Shown here one piece after another: positions 6,170 to 12,408 of a stretch of DNA of 12,482 nt. The notes under the pieces were generated by a model. It was not told the DNA's origin. It made no database searches and saw only the letters and a program-made list of their open reading frames with translations. A program made the position numbers and the translations under genes. The stretch's first letter is position 1. Every line of letters begins with the position of its first letter. The DNA comes from Terriglobia bacterium (GTDB taxonomy: Bacteria; Acidobacteriota; Terriglobia; UBA7540). Where the stretch lies: positions 1-12,482 of the forward strand of contig JASHYZ010000357.1 of the NCBI GenBank assembly GCA_030042795.1, written 5' to 3'.

Positions 6170-7582
6170 TCATTGGCCGTCCGCTGCTGATCCCGCTTGG
6201 CGTATGACGCTCACTCCAGGCGAAACGCTCGCCGGCTCGACAGCAGTGCGAGGCGCCGCCAGACCGTCTGTGAGCAAGTGACCTTGGATGGCGATTGCAG
6301 ACTCCCATTCACTTACAAGCGCCTGAGTGTACTCCACGCGGAGCTGGAGCAGCGTCCGCTGGGCAATCAACACCTGCGGATAGGCGGCTGCCATCTGGCG
6401 ATATTTGTCAAGATAGAGTTCGTAGGCTTTTTGCGCGTCCGGCAGCATCTGATCGCGGTATTGGTGCACCGTCTCGTGGGCGTCAGCATAGTCGCGAAAC
6501 AGGCTTGCGAAGCGCGCGCGCAGATCAAGCTTCACGCGCTCGAGTTCCTGCCGCGTGCGCTCCAACTTGGCATCCGCCGCCTGAATATTGCCCTGATTGC
6601 GGTTGAAGATGGGAATCTGCACGCCCACCTGGGCCTCACCCTCCCAACCCACGGGACTGCCCATCACGTTGAGCAGTTCGCGGTTGTAGGCAAGCCCGCC
6701 GCGCAGCTCAATGTCGGGGAACTTTGCGGCCTGTGCGCGTTTCAAGCCCGCCTCGGCGCGAGTGACGCCGACCGCCGCTTCCTGAACCTCGGGGCTACTG
6801 TTGAGGATCTGCGCCAACGCCTGGTCCCGATCAATTTCGGGCAGAGGGTCATCAAGTTTGCCGGCAAGCGTTGCGACTGGTAGCGAAGGGTTGCCAACCG
6901 TGGACGCCAGTTCCTGCCAATCACGCTCCTGCTCCGCCCGCGCAGCCGTCAGTTCGAGATGAGCCCGCCCAGCCTCCACCCGGGCCTGTAGGACGTCGGG
7001 TTGATCGGCTTGCCCCGCATTCGCCAGTTGACCGGCGGTGAGAACGGCGCTTTGCGAAAGTTGGTCCAGTTCGCCCTTCAACTCCACCGACTGCTGCGCT
7101 CCGAGCATGCGGTAATAGGCGATGCGCACAGCGTTGACCACGCGTTCACGCTGGATGGCTACCACTGACTTTGCCTGGTCTTCTTCTGCTGCCGACACCT
7201 GGCGGCTGAAACCCAGCTTACCTGCAGTCACGATGGGCTGCGAGACGAAGAAGCCGTGCTCACCCCACCGGTAGATTGGGCTGCCGTTGATCTCGCGACC
7301 CTCATAACCCACCGTGGGATTGGGATAGAGATGCGACTGCACTTTGCGCCCCTCGGATGCACGTACACCGGCTTGTGCCTCCTCCAGCGTCGGGTTGTGG
7401 GCAAGGGCCATCCTCTCGAGATCAGCTAGGGTGAGCGCGGCCGGGTTCTCTTGCGGACTTGAGCTTGGGCTTTCGGGGGCCATCTGCATTTGCTGTCCCG
7501 ATAAGGGGCTGGCTTCGCAAACGAGGCACAGTAACATCGGAGCCAATGTCTTCTGAAGCCATAGATTTCTATTCAGTGCCAT
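6170..7582 (-). CDS. CzcC/TolC-family outer membrane efflux channel
   Basis: This outer membrane factor would form the trimeric exit duct of a tripartite efflux system. The 470-residue protein has an N-terminal signal peptide (hydrophobic core about 12-25), then two outer-membrane-efflux repeats at about 50-245 and 250-440, rich in long helices. QADQPDVLQARVE (191-203) and VGVQIPIFNRNQGNI (319-333) resemble heavy-metal CzcC/CusC channels. No lipobox cysteine is evident. The ATG is preceded by GAGGTGA with good spacing (7586-7592). It follows the multicopper oxidase gene by 118 bp on the same strand and is probably co-transcribed, which suggests copper or another metal as the load. Odd point: no membrane-fusion protein or RND pump gene follows; the next gene is convergent, so the pump must lie elsewhere. 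Confidence 0.92.
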   Translation of the reverse strand: MALNRNLWLQKTLAPMLLCLVCEASPLSGQQMQMAPESPSSSPQENPAALTLADLERMALAHNPTLEEAQAGVRASEGRKVQSHLYPNPTVGYEGREINGSPIYRWGEHGFFVSQPIVTAGKLGFSRQVSAAEEDQAKSVVAIQRERVVNAVRIAYYRMLGAQQSVELKGELDQLSQSAVLTAGQLANAGQADQPDVLQARVEAGRAHLELTAARAEQERDWQELASTVGNPSLPVATLAGKLDDPLPEIDRDQALAQILNSSPEVQEAAVGVTRAEAGLKRAQAAKFPDIELRGGLAYNRELLNVMGSPVGWEGEAQVGVQIPIFNRNQGNIQAADAKLERTRQELERVKLDLRARFASLFRDYADAHETVHQYRDQMLPDAQKAYELYLDKYRQMAAAYPQVLIAQRTLLQLRVEYTQALVSEWESAIAIQGHLLTDGLAAPRTAVEPASVSPGVSVIRQAGSAADGQ

Positions 7583-7585
7583 GTT

Positions 7586-7592
7586 GTCACCT
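7586..7592 (-). promoter_or_regulatory. Shine-Dalgarno site of the efflux channel gene
   Basis: GAGGTGA on the minus strand lies 3 nt before the ATG, a strong ribosome-binding site that fixes the start at 7582 and indicates the channel is translated independently of the oxidase gene upstream. Confidence 0.75.
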
Positions 7593-7700
7593 CATGCGTT
7601 TTGCCGCTGCTGTCACATTCGTGGTCTGGAGGTTTTGTCTTCCTCATCATCGACCGCTCGTCACTTGCCTTCATCTTCCGCTGTGCAGTTCCCTAACGTG

Positions 7701-9125
7701 CTAACCGCGGGCCCCCGACGTCCGCCCGCCGACGCGTGCCATCACTTTTTCGTACAAATCCGGCGGCAGAACTCGCACCAACGTCATCATGCCTGTCACT
7801 CCGCTGCTCCATCCGGGTGCGAGGCCGTAAGTCTCCGGTTTGGCGACGGCGTCATCCATCGAGGTCATCGCCATGTCCTGCGGATAGCCGGGCACTTGCG
7901 CCGCGTTCACAGCCGCGTGCTCGTGCGTCATGCCTTGCATTCCGCCCATGCCTGGAGTGGCGTTCTCTGAGGCTAGAGGCATATTGGTGGTAGGCCGCTC
8001 GCGTTCGGCGCCCAGGCCAATCGCCCGGCCGAGGCTCGGGCCGTTCTCTTCAGAGAGCGGGGCGCCTTGCTGCATCATCCCCATCCCTTCTGGCATGCCC
8101 GCGCCAGCCGACATGCCGGGAGCCTCCAGCATCGGCCCCACCATCGAGGCCATGTGGTTCATCATGTGGTGCGGCATGTGGCAATGCAGCATCCAGTCGC
8201 CAGGGTTGTTCGCTTCGAATTCGATGTCGCGCGCTTGAGCCACACCCACCAACACCGTGTTGGCGGGCGTCCAAGCGGCCGGCGGCACGCGGCCAGCCTC
8301 AGTGCCCGTCACGTAAAAGGTGTTGCCATGGAGATGAATCGGATGGTGGTCCATGCCGAGATTCACCAGCCGGATGCGCACGCGCTCGCCAAGTTTGACA
8401 ACGAGCGGTGTGGTTGCCGGGCCGCACCTGCCGTTCATCGTGAGCCAGTTGAACTCCATCGAGAGCGTATTCGGCACGCTGTTGCTGGGAAGAATCGCCC
8501 ACTCCTGAAGAATGATTCCGAAGTCCTTGTCCACGGGCGGCGTGTACGCTTCTCTGGGATGCATGATGAAAAGGCCAATGAGGCCCATCATTTCCTGCAT
8601 CGCCATATGAGAGTGATAGAAGAAAGTGCCCGACTGATAAAGTGTGAACTCGTAGACGAATCGGCCGCCGGGCGGAATCAGCGGCTGCGAGATGCCCGGC
8701 ATGCCGTCCATCGCAATAGGGATTTCGAACCCATGCCAGTGCATGGACGTAGGCTCGGGCAAATGGTTGTCGACGATAATCCGAACACGATCACCCTGAA
8801 TCACTTCGATTGTGGGTCCGGGTGCGGTGCCGTTGTAACCCCAGGCGTCTACCAGCGTGCCCGGCAGGAACTCGCGCTTTACAGGCTCAGCGACAAGGTG
8901 GAAAACCTTGACGCCGTTGTCCAACGTCCAGGCCAGCTTCGGGAGATCAGGTGTTTGCACCGAGTGGAGCGCGGCCGCCGGATTGGTGGGATCAGGCGCG
9001 TCATTGGCGGACGAGCGCTCATGAACTTGCTGTCTGCCCGGCCTCGCAGTGAATGCGAGGCCCGTTCGGCCCGCGACCAATCCAGCGCCAAGCAAGCTGA
9101 AAAACTGTCGTCTGCTATTCGACAT
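7701..9125 (-). CDS. Tat-exported two-domain multicopper oxidase with Met-rich tail
   Basis: Multicopper oxidases couple four one-electron oxidations, for instance of Cu(I), to reduction of O2; this one would act in the periplasm. The ATG at 9125 was chosen because AAGGAGGAGG lies just upstream and it gives a clean Tat signal, SRRQFFSLLG at residues 4-13; a longer frame begins at 9167. Of 474 residues, domain 1 holds HWHG (129-132) and HSH (171-173); domain 2 holds HPIHLHG (261-267) and HCHMPHHMMNHM (314-325) with the type 1 Cys315 and axial Met325. HWHG and HCH are only 185 residues apart, so this is a two-domain enzyme with type 1 copper in domain 2 only, a class that forms trimers with the type 2/3 site between subunits. 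Residues about 320-425 are rich in Met and His, as in copper-tolerance oxidases. The tail (MMTLVRVLPPDLYEKVM, 446-462) is of unknown role. It leads the efflux-channel gene. Confidence 0.93.
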   Translation of the reverse strand: MSNSRRQFFSLLGAGLVAGRTGLAFTARPGRQQVHERSSANDAPDPTNPAAALHSVQTPDLPKLAWTLDNGVKVFHLVAEPVKREFLPGTLVDAWGYNGTAPGPTIEVIQGDRVRIIVDNHLPEPTSMHWHGFEIPIAMDGMPGISQPLIPPGGRFVYEFTLYQSGTFFYHSHMAMQEMMGLIGLFIMHPREAYTPPVDKDFGIILQEWAILPSNSVPNTLSMEFNWLTMNGRCGPATTPLVVKLGERVRIRLVNLGMDHHPIHLHGNTFYVTGTEAGRVPPAAWTPANTVLVGVAQARDIEFEANNPGDWMLHCHMPHHMMNHMASMVGPMLEAPGMSAGAGMPEGMGMMQQGAPLSEENGPSLGRAIGLGAERERPTTNMPLASENATPGMGGMQGMTHEHAAVNAAQVPGYPQDMAMTSMDDAVAKPETYGLAPGWSSGVTGMMTLVRVLPPDLYEKVMARVGGRTSGARG

Positions 9126-9141
9126 AGATTTCCTCCTCCTT
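9126..9141 (-). promoter_or_regulatory. Strong Shine-Dalgarno site of the multicopper oxidase
   Basis: Read on the minus strand, AAGGAGGAGGAAATCT immediately precedes the ATG at 9125-9123. It supports the Tat-signal start over the upstream in-frame start at 9167 and points to efficient translation. Confidence 0.8.
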
Positions 9142-9246
9142 CGGGAAAATGTTTGTGGCTTGCGCAAATTCTCCAGATCCGTTTGGTTGCGGTTCTGCCG
9201 CGCTGTGTTACTAAGGCCTAACTTCTTCGGCGGTCCGAGAAGAAAA

Positions 9247-9311
9247 GCAGATTCTTCGCTTCGCTCCGCTCACTCAGAATGACGTCATCCTGAGCGCAGC
9301 GAAGGATCTGC
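9247..9311. repeat. REP-like inverted repeat centred on ATGACGTCAT
   Basis: GCAGATTCTTCGCTTCGCTCCGCTCA...TGAGCGCAGCGAAGGATCTGC forms an imperfect 65-bp inverted repeat whose centre is the palindrome ATGACGTCAT (9279-9288). The GCGCAGCGAAGGATC motif is a familiar dispersed extragenic palindrome. It is embedded between copies 1 and 2 of the neighbouring repeat family. Confidence 0.75.
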
Positions 9312-9416
9312 TTTGGGTTGCGGCGAAGCCGCACTGTGCTACTAACGTCCACTTTCTTCTCGCGCCGCGAAGATTTTCTCCTTGAGTTTGAATGCAGCTT
9401 GCAACTTCTCCGTGAT

Positions 9417-9454
9417 CTCTGTGGCCAAAAGCCTTCAACGCTGAGGCCACAGAG
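9417..9454. repeat. CTCTGTGGCC hairpin
   Basis: CTCTGTGGCC (9417-9426) and GGCCACAGAG (9445-9454) form a perfect 10-bp stem with an 18-nt loop. Further CTCCGTG and ACACAGAG fragments follow up to about 9494, so the whole looks like a degenerate 'CTCTGTG/CACAGAG' intergenic repeat rather than a terminator; no T-tract follows. Confidence 0.6.
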
Positions 9455-9547
9455 TCTCCGTGAACTCCGTGTTGAGAGGCTCCTAGACACAGAGATCGCC
9501 GAGGACTTCGGTTTGGTTGCGGCCCAAGGCCGCGCTGGGGTGAGGTT

Positions 9548-9568
9548 TTCTTCTCAAGTTGAGAAGAA
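9548..9568. repeat. Perfect 21-bp palindrome after the Cys/His-rich ORF
   Basis: TTCTTCTCAA-G-TTGAGAAGAA has perfect 10-bp arms around a single base. It begins 12 nt past the stop codon of the ORF at 9581 (minus strand) and lies upstream of the oxidase gene. The one-base centre and lack of a T-tract argue against a standard terminator; a dimeric repressor or activator site is the more interesting alternative. Confidence 0.6.
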
Positions 9569-9580
9569 ATTGAGGCTTGG

Positions 9581-10084
9581 CTAAATGCGAAAAAGAGATT
9601 CTTGTTTACAGATGGAACGACCACTGGTGCGCGGCGGCGAGTGGGAGAAACCGCAGCGCACCGGAATCTGTGGAAGCAGGTGGAGTGCGGTCGACGGGCT
9701 CCAGGGACCAGGCGGTGCGTCAGGCCCTAGCCCGTGTCCGGCAGAAAGGGTCACGGGTGGAGTCAGGAGGGCGTGTAGAGTTGAAACTGAACGGTGGCCG
9801 GGACAATTCCGGCTGGGGCAGTCTTGCGTGTTTGCGGGGCCGTGCGATGCGGGAACGGAAACGGAGTGGCCGTCGAGGTTCCCGTGGCAGAGCGAAGTTT
9901 TGACAGCCGTGCGCCCGCAATTCGAAGTTCCGGCGTCCGCCGCGGCGCACGAGTTCGCACAATTGACGATTGAGGTCAGCGAGGAGGTGAATACCGCTGC
10001 AGCAGCGACGATACCTATTGTGCGGCGAGCCCGTGCCAAAGTTGGAAGCTCCAATCTCGTTCTATGGTGACGCAGGCGTTTCAA
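9581..10084 (-). CDS. Probable exported Cys/His-rich small protein (unrecognised)
   Basis: I do not recognise this family. The frame encodes up to 167 residues. A basic N-terminus (RARR, 18-21) is followed by a hydrophobic stretch IGIVAAAAVF (23-32), giving a plausible signal peptide, then eight cysteines (42, 46, 56, 66, 89, 94, 144, 159) and many histidines, including CHGNLDGH (66-73) and CPSRNCPGH (89-97). A Pro-rich second half ends SPPRTSG...SLFRI. This layout would suit metal binding in the periplasm, which fits the oxidase and efflux channel downstream; that role is inference. The start is uncertain: TTG at 10084 overlaps the arsC-like gene by 23 nt, while TTG at 10039, with GGAG nine nt upstream, would give 152 residues. 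The opposite strand is also open (9585-10070), so coding is not proven. Confidence 0.5.
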   Translation of the reverse strand: MKRLRHHRTRLELPTLARARRTIGIVAAAAVFTSSLTSIVNCANSCAAADAGTSNCGRTAVKTSLCHGNLDGHSVSVPASHGPANTQDCPSRNCPGHRSVSTLHALLTPPVTLSAGHGLGPDAPPGPWSPSTALHLLPQIPVRCGFSHSPPRTSGRSICKQESLFRI

Positions 10085-10505
10085 TTTCGGCCAGCAGCCG
10101 GGTGACGTGTTGCTCGATCATGTCCCGCGCGCTCCGGTAATCATCGAGCGCGGCCCCATAAGGATCGGGAACTTCCCATTCCACCAGGCGCCCCTTGAAT
10201 CCCTCGGGCAAAGGGCAGGTGACGTCCCTACCCATCTCCACGACGATGTCCATATCCTCGATTTTGACGTCTTTCAGACCCTTTGACGACTGGCCATCAA
10301 GAAAGAACGCATTCTCCTCCATCACGATGTGTGTGCCCGAAGCGATCCACCCGAGCGGATACAAGCCCGCGCTCCAAGCCCGCACCCTGCCCTTGCCGAG
10401 CTTATTCGCCATTGCTTCCGCCATCTGGCTGCGGCAGGAGTTGCCGATACACATGAACAGGATGTTCGTAACAGGCCGAGCTGGCGGTTGAGGCATAGCG
10501 CTCAC
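10062..10505 (-). CDS. Low-molecular-weight phosphatase / arsenate reductase-like protein
   Basis: This cytosolic protein belongs to the LMW tyrosine phosphatase fold shared with thioredoxin-type arsenate reductases. Of its 147 residues, the CX5R loop C19-IGNSC-R25-S lies at 19-26, and the general-acid Asp-Pro at 114-115 (VPDPYG), both as in the family. Thioredoxin-coupled ArsC proteins use two further cysteines, usually in a region like GCG...CP; here MGRDVTCP (91-98) keeps only Cys97, and the other position is occupied by Arg or Gly. It may be an arsenate reductase using another relay or a phosphatase. The GTG start overlaps the hydrolase stop (GTGA, 10502-10505); an ATG at 10496 is the alternative, and neither has a clear Shine-Dalgarno site, so translation is probably coupled. 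No ArsR, ArsB or Acr3 gene is in view. Confidence 0.88.
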   Translation of the reverse strand: MSAMPQPPARPVTNILFMCIGNSCRSQMAEAMANKLGKGRVRAWSAGLYPLGWIASGTHIVMEENAFFLDGQSSKGLKDVKIEDMDIVVEMGRDVTCPLPEGFKGRLVEWEVPDPYGAALDDYRSARDMIEQHVTRLLAEIETPASP

Positions 10506-12262
10506 CGCGGAATGACCGGCAGGGTGATTTCGGAGGGATGATCACGGTCATCGTAAATCGTGTTCGTGGCGGTCGCCGTGCGGCGATTGGTATTCAGCGG
10601 CTCCCCGGTGTTGGGATTGACGTCAAATCGCGGGAAATTGCTGCTGGAAATGTCTAGACGGATGCGATGGCCCTTGGCGAACACGTTCGAAGTTGGGTAG
10701 AGATGAATCGTGAATGAGTAGATGGTGCCCGGCTTCATCAGTTCGGGCTTTTCCAGAGAATTCCTGAAACGCGCCCGAATGATCCCGTCCTCCAGGTTCA
10801 TGTCGATGCCGCCGGGAAAATCGCGATTTGGGGGATGCACGTCGATGAGCTTGGCGGTAAAGTCCGTGTCGGGCGCCGAGGACGCCGCCCATAGCTTGAC
10901 CTCGATGGGCCCTGTCACCTCCGTGTCCTCGGCGAGCGGCGGAGTCATGAACACAAGAACGTCGCGCCGCGCTGAGAGCGGAAGAGTATCGCGGCAGTTC
11001 CACACGGCGTCGCTGCAGCGCTGGTCCCAAGCGCCCTGCAGCATAATGCCGTTGGCGGACGATATGTTCCCGCCGATGGTTGGCACAGGATTATGAGGGT
11101 CAAACTCATAACTGACGCTACTCTCCGCTTCTGTGGGCTCGTCGGTAGATAGTGTACCGTCGCCGTGCAGGTAGTACGGCGTCCAGCGGGTACGGGCGAG
11201 CGGCCACTCCTGCTCGTCACGCCACACGCCGCCGTGCAGGTGGCGGCCGTCCGCCGTTTTCTCTTCGCTTCCGCCGCCCATCACGAAAATTTTCACCGGA
11301 GCCTCGCGCTCCACGCCATTGTCGGCGCCCTTCAACCAATGATCGTACCAGCGAAGATGAAACGCCTCGTCGTCGATGGCCGCGTCAGGGCCGAACTCCA
11401 CCTGTCCATGCGCGTGATGCATCTGCTCGCCGTGGATCCACGGACCCAGAATCATCTTGATGGGGCCATGTTTGGCGCGGCTCAGAGCCATGTAGCTCAT
11501 CGTGGTTTGCAGGGCCCAGGAATCATACCAGCCGCCGATGAGATAAACGGGTACGTCTGCGTAGCGCGTCACCTGATCGGTCACACCGAATCCCGGCTGT
11601 TTCCAGTACGAATCGTTTTCGCTGTGACCCATCGCGTACGTGAGCCACTGCTCGTACTCGGGCGCCAGGCGCAAGGGAGTGGTCCCCGCGCGCAGCGGCA
11701 GCGCTTCGAGGTATTCGCGCCGGTGGTTCTCCATCTCTTGTAGCACGGCGCGCGTGGCCGGGTCGCGCGACGCGTGGCTGCCTATGGGCGCGCCAAAGGT
11801 GAAGATCCAGTTGAAGAAGCGCAGCTCAAAGGCGCCTCCGTTGCGCATGCCGTAATAGCCGGCGTCGGCGACAGCGCACACCGGGACAATAGCCTTCAGC
11901 CCCGGCGGATTCGATTCCGCCATGGCGTGCTGCGTGCCGCCCGGATACGAGGTGCCGATCATAGCGAAGCCACCGTTGCTCCAAGGCTGCCGAACGAGCC
12001 ACTGCGCGGTATCGTAGCCGTCATTCACATCGTCGGTCATCATGTGCCAGACGCCTTCGGAGCTGTAGCGGCCGCGCGTGTCCTGGATCACCACGACGTA
12101 GCCGTGGCTGACGTAAGGAAGCAGGTAGCTGATGGACAGATCCTTGTTGTACGGCGTGCGCTCCAGAACCGCAGGAAACTTGCCTTGCTCTCGTGCACCA
12201 TCTTGAGCTGGGAAACAAACGTCGGTGGCCAGATGAACGCCGTCGCGCATGGGAACCATCAC
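10502..12262 (-). CDS. CocE/NonD-family (S15-like) hydrolase, probably exported
   Basis: Members of this alpha/beta-hydrolase family cleave esters or acyl-peptide bonds (cocaine esterase, X-Pro dipeptidyl peptidase, glutaryl acylase); the substrate here is unknown. From GTG 12262 the frame has 586 residues. Visible are PMRDGVHLATDV (4-15), the nucleophile elbow GTSYPGG with Ser105 (103-109), the probable Asp247 in GGWYDSW (244-250) and His277 in GPWIHGE (273-279), followed by the C-terminal jelly-roll domain typical of the family. The GTG is only the first usable start codon: the same frame stays open upstream and encodes a typical signal peptide (ARFSFALALLW...ARA-QQ), so the annotated N-terminus is almost certainly too short. 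Its stop overlaps the ArsC-like gene by 4 nt, indicating an operon. Confidence 0.9.
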   Translation of the reverse strand: MMVPMRDGVHLATDVCFPAQDGAREQGKFPAVLERTPYNKDLSISYLLPYVSHGYVVVIQDTRGRYSSEGVWHMMTDDVNDGYDTAQWLVRQPWSNGGFAMIGTSYPGGTQHAMAESNPPGLKAIVPVCAVADAGYYGMRNGGAFELRFFNWIFTFGAPIGSHASRDPATRAVLQEMENHRREYLEALPLRAGTTPLRLAPEYEQWLTYAMGHSENDSYWKQPGFGVTDQVTRYADVPVYLIGGWYDSWALQTTMSYMALSRAKHGPIKMILGPWIHGEQMHHAHGQVEFGPDAAIDDEAFHLRWYDHWLKGADNGVEREAPVKIFVMGGGSEEKTADGRHLHGGVWRDEQEWPLARTRWTPYYLHGDGTLSTDEPTEAESSVSYEFDPHNPVPTIGGNISSANGIMLQGAWDQRCSDAVWNCRDTLPLSARRDVLVFMTPPLAEDTEVTGPIEVKLWAASSAPDTDFTAKLIDVHPPNRDFPGGIDMNLEDGIIRARFRNSLEKPELMKPGTIYSFTIHLYPTSNVFAKGHRIRLDISSSNFPRFDVNPNTGEPLNTNRRTATATNTIYDDRDHPSEITLPVIPR

Positions 12263-12408
12263 ATTCTTAGCAGCAACGAAAGATTCACTTGCTTGAGGTT
12301 GCTGTGCTCTGGCTTGCGGCAGGCTGAGAGACGCGACGGCGGTCCAGAGCAGTGCGAGAGCGAATGAAAATCTAGCAGGGTGCGGAAAAATGTTCGAGAA
12401 CGTGTCAT
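12263..12408 (-). other. In-frame signal-peptide region of the CocE hydrolase without a normal start
   Basis: Reading the hydrolase frame upstream of 12262 gives, from 12376, ARFSFALALLWTAVASLS then LPQARA-QQ, with signal peptidase cleavage expected near 12305/12304. No ATG, GTG or TTG occurs in this frame before the window edge. An ATG in another frame at 12408-12406 would read MTRSRTFF and would join the signal peptide exactly if the A5 run at 12386-12390 (T5 in the gene) had one more base. A homopolymer error, a real frameshift or a rare ATT start (12391 region) are the possibilities. Confidence 0.65.

Larger units (their letters stand above)
9181..9555. repeat. Three dispersed copies of a TTTGGTTGCGG...CCGC repeat
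   Basis: Copies start at 9181, 9312 and 9511, each about 45-49 bp. All read TTTGG(G)TTGCGG, a short hairpin (GCGG-TTCT-GCCGC, GCGGC-GAA-GCCGC, GCGGCC-CAA-GGCCGC), then a GCTG-like block and a pyrimidine-rich TTCTTC end. Copies 1 and 2 also share CTGTG(T/C)TACTAA. The hairpin loops differ while stems are kept, which suggests selection or spread of a palindromic unit. This looks like a dispersed intergenic repeat family. Confidence 0.7.
9142..9580. other. Repeat-dense spacer upstream of the oxidase gene
   Basis: No gene is supported here. The stretch holds three related direct repeats, a REP-like hairpin, a CTCTGTGGCC/GGCCACAGAG hairpin and a perfect 21-bp palindrome. Frames on both strands translate into low-complexity, repeat-derived sequence. 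A promoter of the oxidase must lie here if the oxidase is not read from the genes upstream, but I see no clear -35/-10 pair. Confidence 0.7.

Noticed and set aside
6197..6883. 228-codon plus-strand frame
   Set aside because: It is antisense to the efflux-channel gene, which has strong family motifs, a signal peptide and a good ribosome-binding site.
9126..9167. Longer N-terminus of the multicopper oxidase starting at 9167
   Set aside because: It would place an Arg-rich extension before the Tat motif and read through the strong Shine-Dalgarno sequence that serves the ATG at 9125.
8067..9221. 384-codon plus-strand frame
   Set aside because: It mirrors the multicopper oxidase; its many His residues come from reading the oxidase's Met/His codons on the other strand.
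9585..10070. 161-codon plus-strand frame opposite the Cys/His-rich ORF
   Set aside because: It lacks a signal peptide or recognisable motif and would run into the arsC-like gene; the minus-strand frame has a better-organised protein. Not fully excluded.
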